Assembly: GCA_016869025.1 (NCBI GenBank)
Contig: VGFA01000009.1
Coordinates: forward strand, 24,735-88,734
DNA length: 64,000 nt
Origin: Armatimonadota bacterium
GTDB lineage: Bacteria; Sysuimicrobiota; Sysuimicrobiia; Sysuimicrobiales; Humicultoraceae
Direction of reading: 5' to 3'
In this document: positions 53,316-63,911 of the stretch, in pieces
Numbering within the stretch: position 1 is the stretch's first letter
Layout of the letters: every line of letters begins with the position of its first letter
Made by a program: the position numbers and the translations under genes
Notes under the pieces: model-generated
Told to the model about the DNA's origin: nothing
Databases searched by the model: none
What the model saw: the letters and a program-made list of their open reading frames with translations, nothing else

Positions 53316-55232
53316 CTACCGCCTGACCTCGATCCGTATCCGGCCCTCAGACGCGGGATAGTTGACCACGCCCCGCAGCGTCTTCTCGATAAACGCCGCC
53401 AGCTCCAGGACATCGGTGCCGGATGAAGTATCAACAGGCGGGCCGAAGGCAGGGAAGGCATACCCTCCTCCGCCGGTGCCCATGTAGTCGTTGACTGCCA
53501 CCCGATACCTCCGGGATGGATCCAGCGGTCGGCCTGCCACGGATATCTCGGCGTCGAGCAGCCGGCGCTCCGCGTCCACCAGGTACCGGATGGTCATCCC
53601 CGACACCTGGAGATCCACCTGGTTGCGCCGCGAGTACGAGGCGCGCACGCTCTCGCGCAGTTGCTCGCCCGTGATCTCGAAGAGCAGGAGGTAGTTGGCG
53701 AAGGGCATCACGGCATACAGACTGCGCAGTGTTATCGGCCCGGATGGGATCGAGGCGCGGATGCCGCCGCTGTTGGTCATGCCGATGTCGGCGCGGTCGA
53801 AGGCGGCCCGGGTCGCGTCGGCGATCAGGTTCCCCATGCCGACATCACGGGTGGTACGGTCGTCGCGGACGAGCGGGGCCAGAGCGTGACCCACTCTCCG
53901 GTCGAGCTCCGCGGCCAGATGCGCGTTCCATCTCTCCACGATTGCGCGCACGGCCGCGTCTTCCCCCCGCAGTGATCTCGTCTCCAACAGCCCGGCTGCC
54001 ACGCTGCTACGCCGCACTGCCAGATCACGGACCAGATCGGCCCGTCCCAGGAACAGGCCGTTGGCGCCGGCCTGCACAATCGGCACCCCGTTCTCGACCG
54101 CCGGGACGCGCAGCACTGTGTGGGAGTGCCCGCCAATGATGAGGTCGAGGTCGCCGGCGGCCCGGGCGACCTCGCGGTCCACGTCCACGCCTAGATGCGT
54201 GAGGGCCACCACCAGGTCTGCCTGCTGCCGCAGTTGCGCGGCCATGACGCGCGCTACGGCCACCGGATCGAGGAACTCAAGGCCGACGACGTTCTGTCGG
54301 CGCGTGGACGGCGGGGTCTCGGTGACGCCGAAGAGAGCGACGCGCTGCCCCAGGTCGGTTGCCAGTATCGCGTAGGGGTCGAAGGGCGCTATGGGAGTTG
54401 CTGTCCGGTTGACGACCCGGATGTTGGCGCCCAGCCAGGGGAAGGCCGATGCGCTTCTTCGCGACTGGGTCTCGGCAGGCCCGTGATCTAACTCGTGGTT
54501 GCCCGTGGTCAGCGCGGTGACGCCCATCGCGTTGAGCGCCTCGATTACCGACCTGCCTGCGGTCAGGTCGGCCACCGGGTTGCCCGAGAAGATGTCCCCT
54601 GCGATAACGAAGTAGGTGTTCGGGTTGTGCGCGCGAACCCGATTCACCTCCGCGGCCTGCGCGGCCAGGCCATCCAGGGCGCCGTGGATATCGTTCATGT
54701 GGAAGAATGTCGCGCGGATGAACCGGGGGATCTCGATGCCGATGGTGGCCGAGGCGCCGGGCGGAGCCCGCGCCGCGATGCGGATTCGATTCGGTCCCCA
54801 GCGGACCAGGCCGCTAAGGTCAAGGGCCGCTCCAGGCCTGTCCTCCAACGGCAGCTCATGGCCGTTGACCGCGATCGCGACACCGGTCAATCCCTGGTTG
54901 ACAAACGAGAGCTTCGCCACCTCCGCGCGGATGAAGACAACTTCCTCGATCGTGCCGGCACGCAGGGCCTCGGGGCTCACGGTACGACCGTAGATGGGGA
55001 AGGTCTCGAGCGCGCGTGTCCAGGGATGGACAGAACCCGCCGGCGCCGCGGCCGTGGCTGTGGTGCCGGGAGTTGCGAGGCCGGTGGCATGCAGCGACGG
55101 CGCCGCCAGAAGGGCCAGCGCCGCCAGGAGCGCCACCGCCGTGCGCCGCGCCAGCGCCGCCAGGAGCGCCACCGCCGTGCGCCGCGCCAGCCCCGCCGGG
55201 AGTGGCGGCGCCGTGCGCCGCGGCGGCCGCAT
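53316..55232 (-). CDS. Secreted 5'-nucleotidase/2',3'-cyclic phosphodiesterase family protein
   Basis: This 638-residue protein has an unusual N-terminal signal region with a duplicated 12-residue segment, then a domain of unclear type (about 80-170), a metallophosphoesterase domain (F-F-H-M-N-D-I-H-G, G-D-I-F-S-G-N, G-N-H-E-L-D-H-G, G-G-H-S-H-T) and a C-terminal nucleotidase domain with N-S-G-G-I-R and Y-M-G-T-G-G-G-G-Y. It would hydrolyse nucleotides outside the membrane. The ATG at 55232 overlaps the ATP-grasp stop (TGATG), with GAGGAG about 3 nt upstream. Confidence 0.85.
   Translation of the reverse strand: MRPPRRTAPPLPAGLARRTAVALLAALARRTAVALLAALALLAAPSLHATGLATPGTTATAAAPAGSVHPWTRALETFPIYGRTVSPEALRAGTIEEVVFIRAEVAKLSFVNQGLTGVAIAVNGHELPLEDRPGAALDLSGLVRWGPNRIRIAARAPPGASATIGIEIPRFIRATFFHMNDIHGALDGLAAQAAEVNRVRAHNPNTYFVIAGDIFSGNPVADLTAGRSVIEALNAMGVTALTTGNHELDHGPAETQSRRSASAFPWLGANIRVVNRTATPIAPFDPYAILATDLGQRVALFGVTETPPSTRRQNVVGLEFLDPVAVARVMAAQLRQQADLVVALTHLGVDVDREVARAAGDLDLIIGGHSHTVLRVPAVENGVPIVQAGANGLFLGRADLVRDLAVRRSSVAAGLLETRSLRGEDAAVRAIVERWNAHLAAELDRRVGHALAPLVRDDRTTRDVGMGNLIADATRAAFDRADIGMTNSGGIRASIPSGPITLRSLYAVMPFANYLLLFEITGEQLRESVRASYSRRNQVDLQVSGMTIRYLVDAERRLLDAEISVAGRPLDPSRRYRVAVNDYMGTGGGGYAFPAFGPPVDTSSGTDVLELAAFIEKTLRGVVNYPASEGRIRIEVRR
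55117..55188. repeat. Perfect 36-bp tandem duplication inside the nucleotidase signal peptide
   Basis: The units 55117-55152 and 55153-55188 are identical over 36 bp. Read on the minus strand, each encodes the 12-residue segment L-A-R-R-T-A-V-A-L-L-A-A, so the reading frame is kept and the signal peptide contains two copies of a basic-plus-hydrophobic block. Confidence 0.9.
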
Positions 55233-56188
55233 CACTCCTCGATTCCGGCCTCGCGGAGGAACCGATCCCATCGCAACCGCCCCGGCGGCCTCTCCGCCCC
55301 CCGCGCGTAGGCAATCGCCAGATCGGCCATCTTCTCGACAACCCACTCAAAGTAGATGTCCCGGATGCGGGAGCGCTCGAAGTCCGGAGCGGGGTTCACG
55401 AAGTCTATCGCATAGGGCACGTTGTCCCGTATCGCGAACTCGACGGTATTCATGTCCAGGCCCAGGACCTCGCAGATCAGGCGCGCGTCGCGCACCACCC
55501 GTGCGCCCAGTTCCGGGGTGAGGTGCTGGTGGTCCACTATGTACCGCTCTGTCCAGTAGAGGCGCGGATCCCACCGGATGGGCATGATCTCGCGCCGGCC
55601 AATGCAGATGCACCGGACATAGTGGTCAAACTCAACGTACTCCTGCAGGATCATCGTCTGGAGGCCGCTCTGATCGTAGCAGCGCCACAGTTCCTCGAGG
55701 GAGTGCACCTTGAAGACCTGTTTGAACCCTCCGGCGGTGTTGGGCTTCAGCACCGCCGGAAAGCCCACGTACTCGACGATCTGCTCCCAGGGGATCGGGT
55801 ATTGTAGATTTCGCAGCGACTCCGGCGCCACATCCTGGGCGTAGGACTTGTTGGGCAGCACCACGGTCCGCGGCACCGCGATCCCCAGGCGCGCCAGCAG
55901 CGCGGCCCCGAAGAACTTCTCAGAGGCCGACCACCAGAAGGGGTTGTTTATGATCGCAGTGCCGGCCAGCGCCGCGTACTTGAGGTAGGTGCGGTAGTAG
56001 GGGGCCTCGTGAGAGATCCGGTCAATGACGACCGCGTACTGCCGTGGATCGTCCAGGCGCGTTCCGCCCAGGCAGCACAACTCCGCGGTCACCCCGTCGG
56101 CGCCGCGCCGGTTGATGTGCTCGATCAGCGCGGCAGGGAAAGACTCCTCGTGACCGACCAGCAAACCGATCTTGCGCGTCTGGTTCAT
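55232..56188 (-). CDS. ATP-grasp domain protein
   Basis: This 318-residue protein has the ATP-grasp fold: N-terminal G-L-L-V-G-H-E-E, then V-G-F-P-A-V-L-K-P-N-T-A-G-G (the lysine-binding region) and D-F-V-N-P-A-P-D-F at the metal site. Such enzymes join a carboxylate to an amine or thiol via an acyl phosphate, as in peptide and amino-acid ligases. The substrates are unknown. The ATG at 56188 follows GCAGGAG. It lies 17 nt after the esterase gene and overlaps the 5'-nucleotidase start. Confidence 0.8.
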   Translation of the reverse strand: MNQTRKIGLLVGHEESFPAALIEHINRRGADGVTAELCCLGGTRLDDPRQYAVVIDRISHEAPYYRTYLKYAALAGTAIINNPFWWSASEKFFGAALLARLGIAVPRTVVLPNKSYAQDVAPESLRNLQYPIPWEQIVEYVGFPAVLKPNTAGGFKQVFKVHSLEELWRCYDQSGLQTMILQEYVEFDHYVRCICIGRREIMPIRWDPRLYWTERYIVDHQHLTPELGARVVRDARLICEVLGLDMNTVEFAIRDNVPYAIDFVNPAPDFERSRIRDIYFEWVVEKMADLAIAYARGAERPPGRLRWDRFLREAGIEE

Positions 56189-56205
56189 GCGCGGGGCTCC
56201 TGCTG

Positions 56206-56910
56206 CTACAGGTAGTGCGGGATCGCCTCCCGCCAGAGCGGCCAGTCGTGCGTGCGTTCCCACCATGTGGCCATTTGGTGTTCCACGCCCTTCTGGCTGA
56301 GCGTTTCGGAAAGGGCGCGGGTGGAAGCCAGAGCGATGTCGTGCTCTCCGGAGAGCAGCACTATCTGCATGCGCCGCATCGGGCGCAGGTAGGTCTCGTC
56401 GGTCAGGTTCGGGAGGAAGTCCAGCGGGCAGTTGTAGTAGACGTCATCGTCAATGTATCCGTCGAGGAACCCCTTGATGTCGTACCGGCCGGACAGCGCA
56501 ACCAGCTTCGTGACCAGGGAGGGGTGGCGAAACGCCAGGTTGACGGCGTGGTAGGCGCCGAACGAGGTGCCGGTGACCAGCAACGGTCCGGGGTTGCGCT
56601 TGCGGATGAACGGCAGGTATTCGCCCAGGATGTACCGCTCGTAGTCCATGTGCCGGAGTATCCTCTGGCGCGGCGGTACCGCCCGGTTGTACCACGACTC
56701 CGCGTCCACGCTGTCCGGACAGAAGAGCTGGATCAGGCCGGCATCCATCTTTGACTCCAGCGCCGCTACCATTCCGAAGTCCTCGTACTGGTAGAACCGA
56801 CCCATTGTGGTAGGGAAGACCAGTACCGGCGCACCGGAATGGCCGAAGACCAGCGTCTCCATAGTCCGGCCCAGGGTTGGGCTGATCCAGTGGTGATACT
56901 CGCGGTTCAT
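56206..56910 (-). CDS. Esterase family alpha/beta hydrolase
   Basis: This 234-residue protein has the alpha/beta-hydrolase pattern of the esterase D/antigen 85 family: the nucleophile serine in G-T-S-F-G-A-Y-H-A, an acidic residue in S-G-E-H-D and a histidine in E-R-T-H-D-W-P-L-W. The N-terminal M-N-R-E-Y-H-H-W-I-S-P-T-L-G-R is typical. It is the first gene of the minus-strand operon esterase, ATP-grasp, 5'-nucleotidase, and is divergent from the MoxR gene across 85 nt. The ester substrate is unknown. Confidence 0.82.
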   Translation of the reverse strand: MNREYHHWISPTLGRTMETLVFGHSGAPVLVFPTTMGRFYQYEDFGMVAALESKMDAGLIQLFCPDSVDAESWYNRAVPPRQRILRHMDYERYILGEYLPFIRKRNPGPLLVTGTSFGAYHAVNLAFRHPSLVTKLVALSGRYDIKGFLDGYIDDDVYYNCPLDFLPNLTDETYLRPMRRMQIVLLSGEHDIALASTRALSETLSQKGVEHQMATWWERTHDWPLWREAIPHYL

Positions 56911-56995
56911 CGTCGCCTCCGGTCTGCTGTTCGACGTCCGCCGCCCAAATCATCCTGCAGGAGGGGCCACCCCCTGCCGTGCCGAAGGCCGCCCC

Positions 56996-57973
56996 ATGGA
57001 CGTGCTTGACGCTGTGGGGATCGCCTCGGTCGCGACGCTGGCGCGCCGCGTACGCGCCAACATCGAGCGGGTGATCGTCGGTAAGCCCGACGTCATCGAG
57101 CAGGCCCTGGTCGCGGTGCTCTGCGAGGGGCACGTCCTCATCGAGGACGTCCCGGGCATCGGCAAGACCATGCTGGCCAAGGCCCTGGCCCGCTCGCTGG
57201 GATGCTCGTTCCGGCGCGTCCAGTGCACCCCAGACCTGCTGCCTTCGGATATCACCGGCCTGGAGTTCTTCAACCAGAGGACGGCGGCCTTCGAGTTCCG
57301 GCCGGGCCCGATCTTCGCCCAGATCGTGCTGGCCGACGAGATCAACCGAGCTACTCCTCGAACCCAGTCGGCGCTGCTGGAGAGCATGGAGGAGCGTCAG
57401 GTCACGGTCGAGGGGCAGACGCGGGCGCTGCCACGGCCGTTCATGGTGCTGGCCACCCAGAATCCGGTGGAACTCCAGGGCACGTTCCCGCTTCCCGAGG
57501 CGCAGCTCGACAGGTTCTTGCTGCGCCTGGCACTGGGCTACCCGTCGGCAGAGGACGAGCAGGAGATCCTGCGGCGATACAGCACCGGCGGGCCACTGGA
57601 AGATCTTGAGCCGGTGACGGCTCCCGACGCCGTGCTGGCAATGGCGGAGGCGGTCCGCGGCGTGCACGTCAGCCCGGCGGTGGAGGCCTACATCGTCGCC
57701 ATCGCCAGGGCGACGCGGGTGCATCCCGAGGTCGAGCTGGGAATGAGCCCGCGCGGCAGCCAGGGGCTCCATCATACCTCGCAGGCACTGGCGGCGATCC
57801 GGGGCCGGGAGTTCGTGCTGCCCGACGACGTGAAGGCCATGGCGCCGCTGGTTCTGGCACACCGGTTGATACTTGGCAGCGGCGCGCGATTGCGTGACCG
57901 GACCGCGCGTGAGATCACAAACGAGGTGCTGCGAAGCGTGCCGGCGCCGGTGGAGCGCGACGCACGGCCGTAG
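56996..57973 (+). CDS. MoxR family AAA+ ATPase
   Basis: This 325-residue ATPase has Walker A E-D-V-P-G-I-G-K-T (50-58) and Walker B A-D-E-I-N-R-A, and the E-x-R-Q-V-T-V-E-G sensor region. MoxR ATPases act as chaperones in maturation of protein complexes and are often found with a DUF58 protein, as here. The ATG at 56996 opens a three-gene plus-strand operon with DUF58 and DUF4129 proteins. Confidence 0.92.
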   Translation: MDVLDAVGIASVATLARRVRANIERVIVGKPDVIEQALVAVLCEGHVLIEDVPGIGKTMLAKALARSLGCSFRRVQCTPDLLPSDITGLEFFNQRTAAFEFRPGPIFAQIVLADEINRATPRTQSALLESMEERQVTVEGQTRALPRPFMVLATQNPVELQGTFPLPEAQLDRFLLRLALGYPSAEDEQEILRRYSTGGPLEDLEPVTAPDAVLAMAEAVRGVHVSPAVEAYIVAIARATRVHPEVELGMSPRGSQGLHHTSQALAAIRGREFVLPDDVKAMAPLVLAHRLILGSGARLRDRTAREITNEVLRSVPAPVERDARP

Positions 57974-58017
57974 CGGCAGGGCGGTAGCGGCACGGCGCCC
58001 GCCGCGGACAGGCAGAG

Positions 58018-59241
58018 ATGTTCTCGCAGGGATGGCTGATCGTAGGGAGCCTGCTGCTCATCCTGGGCTTGGCCGCGCACAGCGGAGGGCCGTTCCTGGT
58101 AGGTCTGGTCGTCCTGCTGGGCGCCGGGACTTCCTACCTGTCGCACCGGTACTGTCTCCACAGCGTGGCGTTCCGCCGATCGTTCGTACCTAGAAGAGCA
58201 TTCCACGGCGAAGAGATCACCCTTACGCTGGAGGTCACCAACCGCAAGCCGCTCCCACTCGCCTGGCTCGAGGTCACGGACGAACTGCCGGAAGAGGTCG
58301 TGCCCAGGCGCGGCCGCATCATCCCCAGCCTACGCCAGCGCCGCCAGCACCTGGTGCACCTGTTCTCGCTGCGGTGGTACGAGCGCGTGCGCCGGCGCGT
58401 CACGATCATGTGCATGGCCCGCGGGTACTTCCCGCTGGGACCGGCGCGGCTGCGCTCGGGCGATCTGTTCGGGCTCACCTCGCAGGGCCGCACCCTGGAG
58501 GGGGCCGACCACCTGATCGTCTATCCCAAGATAGTACCGCTGGAGGCTTTGGGGATTCCCGCGCTTCATCCGATCGGCGACCACCGCGCGCCGCGCCCGC
58601 TGCTTGAGGACCCGACCCGCACCATCGGGGTGCGGGGCTACCAGACTACCGATCCCGTGCGCCGCGTCCACTGGAAGGCCACCGCCCGCATCGGGCGCCT
58701 GCAGACGCGGCAGTACGAGTCCACCACAACCCATAGGTTGGTGATCCTCCTCAACATGGACACCCTGGGCGAGTACGCCGAGTACCGGGGCTTCATCCGC
58801 CCGCTGCTGGAGCTCAACATCATGGTCGCGGCGTCGCTCGCGGCCTGGGCCGAGGAGCAGGGGATCCCAGTTGGGCTGCACGCAAACGGATACCTGCCCG
58901 ATCGGCTACGGCGCGTGCGGCTGGCGCCGGCGCTAGGCGCGGTGCACCTTACGGCGATCCTGGAAGCGCTGGCCAAGGTGTTTTCCACGCCCGTTATGCC
59001 GCTGGGCGACCTGATGGCGCTCGAGGCAGGGGCACTCCCGTGGGGCACGACCGCGATCATCGTTACCGCCGTTGTGGATCCACCGCTGCTGGCAGGCATC
59101 GCCCGGCTCCAGGAGGCGGGTCACAGCCCGGTTTTGGTGCTCATCGGCGATCGGGCGGCCGATCCGCGACTCGGCATTCCCACGCATCGCGTGAGAGGGG
59201 AGGCGGGCTGGCGTGCGATGGACGAGATCCGGCTCGTCTGA
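58018..59241 (+). CDS. DUF58 domain membrane protein
   Basis: This 407-residue protein has two N-terminal membrane helices (about 6-45) and the DUF58 core with the motif D-P-V-R-R-V-H-W-K-A-T-A-R. DUF58 proteins are usual partners of MoxR ATPases, with a von Willebrand-like domain. The role in this organism is not known. Its 3' end overlaps the next gene by 29 nt. Confidence 0.85.
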   Translation: MFSQGWLIVGSLLLILGLAAHSGGPFLVGLVVLLGAGTSYLSHRYCLHSVAFRRSFVPRRAFHGEEITLTLEVTNRKPLPLAWLEVTDELPEEVVPRRGRIIPSLRQRRQHLVHLFSLRWYERVRRRVTIMCMARGYFPLGPARLRSGDLFGLTSQGRTLEGADHLIVYPKIVPLEALGIPALHPIGDHRAPRPLLEDPTRTIGVRGYQTTDPVRRVHWKATARIGRLQTRQYESTTTHRLVILLNMDTLGEYAEYRGFIRPLLELNIMVAASLAAWAEEQGIPVGLHANGYLPDRLRRVRLAPALGAVHLTAILEALAKVFSTPVMPLGDLMALEAGALPWGTTAIIVTAVVDPPLLAGIARLQEAGHSPVLVLIGDRAADPRLGIPTHRVRGEAGWRAMDEIRLV

Positions 59242-60796
59242 GGGCTTCCCAGCTCCTGGCGTGCGCGGGGAACATGATGCGCCCCGCCGTCGCGACGGGT
59301 TTTGGGAGGGCGTGGGCCTGCTGCTGCCCGTCGCGCGCGCGGTCATGGAATTCTGCTGGCTCTACCCGTGGCTCGTCCTGGTCGGTGGAGGCTTCTACGG
59401 CGCGACCGGCCCCATACTGTCAGCGGGGTGGGCTTTCCTGCTGCTGGTGGGCGCGGAGGTGGCCGTACGGCAGATACTGGAGCGCCCCGGATTCCCGTGG
59501 CATGCAGGGGCCGGCGATTCGCTACGGCATGCGCGTATCCTGCTGGTCGGCATCGGAGTCGTTCTGGGGTTGGCCGCCGTACACGGGCAGTACTATGCCC
59601 ACCTTCCGGTGTGGCATCCCACCTGGGTGGCAACCCTGCTCCAGGCCGCACACGACGTCCTGCCGGAAGTTTCCAAACCGGTGGCCGCCGCGCTCGCCGC
59701 CGCGTGCCTCTGGTGGCGCGGGCTCGTGCTGGGCGCGCGTCATGTTGGGGCCATGGAGATCGAGGAGGCGTACAAGACCGGCGTAGGAATGGTCGTCGTC
59801 TATCTTGCGGCCGCCGTGGTCTATGCCGACGCGCGCGGATTCGCGGCCGCCGGGCCCGAGATGCCGCCGACGATGCTGGCGTTCTTCTTCCTGGGGCTCT
59901 CGGCGTTGGCGCTGGCGCGATTGGCCGCGATCTGGGAGCAGAGCCGGCCGGCCGAGCGCAGCCAGATTCCCACGAGGGCCTGGGTGTTGCTGATTACTGG
60001 TGTCGTTGGCCTGATAGTGCTGGCCGCAGGCATGATGGCCGGGATGGCCACGGCCGATGTTTTCAAGTACGTCGGGGTGGTGCTCCGGCCGCTGATACCC
60101 GTGGTAGAGGCGCTGTTCGTGGTCCTGTTCGTGGTGGCGGGCCTTGTCGTGAGGGTGCTCATCGCGATCCTCTCGCGCCTGCCGCGCCGCGAGATGCCTG
60201 ATATCGGCCCGGCCCCCACGGTCTTCGACGACCTGCTCCGCCGCCTGCGCGAGTTCGAGATGCACCCTCAGGTGGTCTCTGGCGCGCGGTGGGGCATGGT
60301 GCTGGTCGTGATCGCGATCCTGGTCGCCGGCATGGCCCTGGCCGTCGTGCTACGGCGGCGGCGCGAGCGCAGACCCGACGAGGACGATCACGAGTCGGTA
60401 TGGTCGGTGCGTGAAATGCTGCGCGGGCTGGCCGGCTGGCTGCCGCGGCTCGGGCGCCGGCAGGAAGATGGCGACGGGTCGGCCGTTCCGGCCGTTGGTG
60501 CGATCCGGCGGATCTATCGAGAGCTGCTCGGCCTCGGCGCAGATCTGGGAGCGCCGCGCCATGCCTGGGCGACGCCGCGCGAGCACGAGCCGCGGCTGCG
60601 CGGGGTGCTACCCGAATCCGCCGCCGAGGTGGAGCTGCTCACCGCGGCGTATGAGCGGGTGCGGTACGGTGCGTGGCGTTCGGCCGCGGTGGAAGTGCGC
60701 GCGGCCGTGGAGGCCCTGGAACGCGCCAAGGCGGCTGCTACGGCGCTTTCTACGGGGCCTGCGGGTTCGGCTTCTTCTGAGGAACGCAGCAGATGA
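59213..60796 (+). CDS. Multi-helix membrane protein with C-terminal DUF4129 domain
   Basis: This protein of about 527 residues has around ten hydrophobic segments (about 50-340) and a cytoplasmic C-terminal DUF4129 domain (about 400-500) with A-I-R-R-I-Y-R-E-L-L and E-L-L-T-A-A-Y-E-R-V-R-Y-G. In MoxR-DUF58 operons a protein of this kind is frequent, often with a transglutaminase; I see no transglutaminase here. The GTG at 59213 lies 9 nt after GGAGG inside the DUF58 gene. Confidence 0.75.
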   Translation: MRWTRSGSSEGFPAPGVRGEHDAPRRRDGFWEGVGLLLPVARAVMEFCWLYPWLVLVGGGFYGATGPILSAGWAFLLLVGAEVAVRQILERPGFPWHAGAGDSLRHARILLVGIGVVLGLAAVHGQYYAHLPVWHPTWVATLLQAAHDVLPEVSKPVAAALAAACLWWRGLVLGARHVGAMEIEEAYKTGVGMVVVYLAAAVVYADARGFAAAGPEMPPTMLAFFFLGLSALALARLAAIWEQSRPAERSQIPTRAWVLLITGVVGLIVLAAGMMAGMATADVFKYVGVVLRPLIPVVEALFVVLFVVAGLVVRVLIAILSRLPRREMPDIGPAPTVFDDLLRRLREFEMHPQVVSGARWGMVLVVIAILVAGMALAVVLRRRRERRPDEDDHESVWSVREMLRGLAGWLPRLGRRQEDGDGSAVPAVGAIRRIYRELLGLGADLGAPRHAWATPREHEPRLRGVLPESAAEVELLTAAYERVRYGAWRSAAVEVRAAVEALERAKAAATALSTGPAGSASSEERSR

Positions 60797-61103
60797 ACTT
60801 GAGCGGCTCCGCGCCGGTATTCTTGATCTGATGCCGCTCGTGGGGCGGAACCCACATCACCATGCCGGGTTCCAGCGTCCACTCGCCCTGCTCGCCTACC
60901 ATCACGCCGCGTCCGTCGAGTAGGTACATCTCCTGCTCGTACCAGTGGTCGTGCAGCGGCGTCTCCGCGCCGGGCGCGACCTCGAAGACGCGCATGGCGA
61001 AGTTCTCTGCACCGCGCTTCTTGTCAATGACCCACCGGATCTTGACCCCGGGTAGGCTCTCGGGCTCTTCGGCCGGGACGTCCTCGGGTCGAAAGATCTC
61101 CAT
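60750..61103 (-). CDS. Single-domain cupin protein
   Basis: This 117-residue cupin has the first motif P-L-H-D-H-W-Y-E-Q-E-M-Y and the second G-M-V-M-W-V-P-P-H-E-R-H-Q, so three histidines and a glutamate are available for a metal. The function is unknown. The ATG at 61103 has GAGGTGA about 8 nt upstream. It is convergent with the DUF4129 gene, and the two overlap tail to tail by 47 nt. Confidence 0.8.
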   Translation of the reverse strand: MEIFRPEDVPAEEPESLPGVKIRWVIDKKRGAENFAMRVFEVAPGAETPLHDHWYEQEMYLLDGRGVMVGEQGEWTLEPGMVMWVPPHERHQIKNTGAEPLKFICCVPQKKPNPQAP

Positions 61104-61178
61104 GGCTGCGTCACCTCTTCCGCATACTACCACCGCGGACGCTATACAGCCACGCATACGATAATCGGCAGACGGGGT

Positions 61179-62668
<1,490 letters not shown>

Positions 62669-62672
<4 letters not shown>

Positions 62673-63319
62673 GTCTCCCCACCCAGATGATCCAGGGAAA
62701 CCAGCCCGATCCGGACGGCGAAGAGCGCCGCCTGCGTGCGGCTCTGCACTCCGAGCTTCGCTAGGATGTTGCTCACGTGCGTCTTCACGGTCTTCTCCCC
62801 GATGCGCAGGGCCCGGGCGATCTGCTTGTTCGCCTGTCCCTGGGCCATCAACCGCAGCACATCTGTCTCCCGCTCGGTGAGCGCCTCAGGGCTCTGGGGT
62901 GCCCGTACCTCGCGCATCAGCCGCGCGGCCGCCTCCGGGGAGAGCTGAACCCTACCTTCAGCGGCCGCCTTGATGGCCCGGATCAACTCATCGGCCTCGG
63001 TATTCTTCAGCATGTATCCGATCGCGCCGGCCCGCACCGCGGCCACGACGCTGGCGTCCTCGAGGACGCTGGTGAGAGCCATGACCTCGACGTCGGGCAG
63101 TTCTTTGCGGATCGCTTCCGTGGCAGCGATTCCATCCATGACCGGCATGAGGAGGTCCATCAGCACGACGTCCGGCCGTAACTCTCTGGCCAGCCGGACT
63201 GCCTCAGCACCGTCCGTGGCTTCTCCCACCACTTGAAGATCGGAGTCGAGCCCCAGGAACATCCGAAGGCCCTGTCTGACAACGCTGTGGTCATCGGCAA
63301 TCAGGATTCGGATCGGCAT
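62669..63319 (-). CDS. NarL/FixJ family response regulator
   Basis: This 216-residue regulator has a receiver domain with the phosphorylated aspartate D55 in V-L-M-D-L-L-M-P-V-M-D-G, and a C-terminal LuxR-type helix-turn-helix with L-T-E-R-E-T-D-V-L-R-L and K-T-V-K-T-H-V-S-N-I-L-A-K-L. It is the partner of the kinase at 61179-62672. The start is the ATG at 63319, preceded by GGAGGGG. An in-frame extension upstream is antisense to the next regulator and rejected. Confidence 0.94.
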
Positions 63320-63455
63320 CGCGGGCCCCTCCTGTCCAAAGCCGCCCTCACGCATCGTCCACCGGGCGGACGCGTACCTCCGCTCAAGGTACCACAGGAG
63401 CCCACTCTCGGAGTCTGACGCGCGGGCACCGGGAGTGTGCGTCAATGATGTAGCC

Positions 63456-63911
63456 ATGATACGACTTCTCGTAGTGGATGACCAGCAAGGGGTCCGGCAA
63501 GGGCTGCGGATGCGGCTTGCGCTGGAGCCGGATATCGCCGTTGTCGGCGAGGCCGCAGACGGACCGTCCGCGCTGAACGTGGCCGCCGACCTGGCGCCCG
63601 ATGCGGTGGTCATGGACGTCGGCATGCCCGGCATGGATGGCATCGAGGCGGCGGCCTCTCTACGGGAGGCAGCGCCCGGCACCCGGGTTGTGATGCTGAC
63701 GGTTCACGACGACCCCAATACCCGCCGGCGCGCCCAGGATGCCGGGGCAGCGGCCTTCGTCGTCAAGCAGAAGTGCGGTGGGGACCTGATTGCAGCGATC
63801 CGCCGGGTGGCTGGGGGCCAGCCGCGCGATGACAGTGAGGGTCCTGGCAGCCTTCCGGCCGACCAAGGCGATCGGAACGTGTCAACACCTCTGAGACAAG
63901 TTCCTTTGTGA
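63456..63911 (+). CDS. Receiver-domain-only response regulator, C-terminus possibly truncated
   Basis: This 151-residue protein has a complete receiver domain with phosphorylatable D54 in V-V-M-D-V-G-M-P-G-M-D-G and K109 or so in F-V-V-K-Q-K, similar to the receiver of the divergent regulator at 62669. No helix-turn-helix follows. From about residue 126 the sequence is low in complexity and ends in N-V-S-T-P-L-R-Q-V-P-L, whose last codons lie in the candidate insertion-sequence end at 63880. It could be a natural receiver-only protein or a truncated NarL-type regulator. Confidence 0.7.
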   Translation: MIRLLVVDDQQGVRQGLRMRLALEPDIAVVGEAADGPSALNVAADLAPDAVVMDVGMPGMDGIEAAASLREAAPGTRVVMLTVHDDPNTRRRAQDAGAAAFVVKQKCGGDLIAAIRRVAGGQPRDDSEGPGSLPADQGDRNVSTPLRQVPL

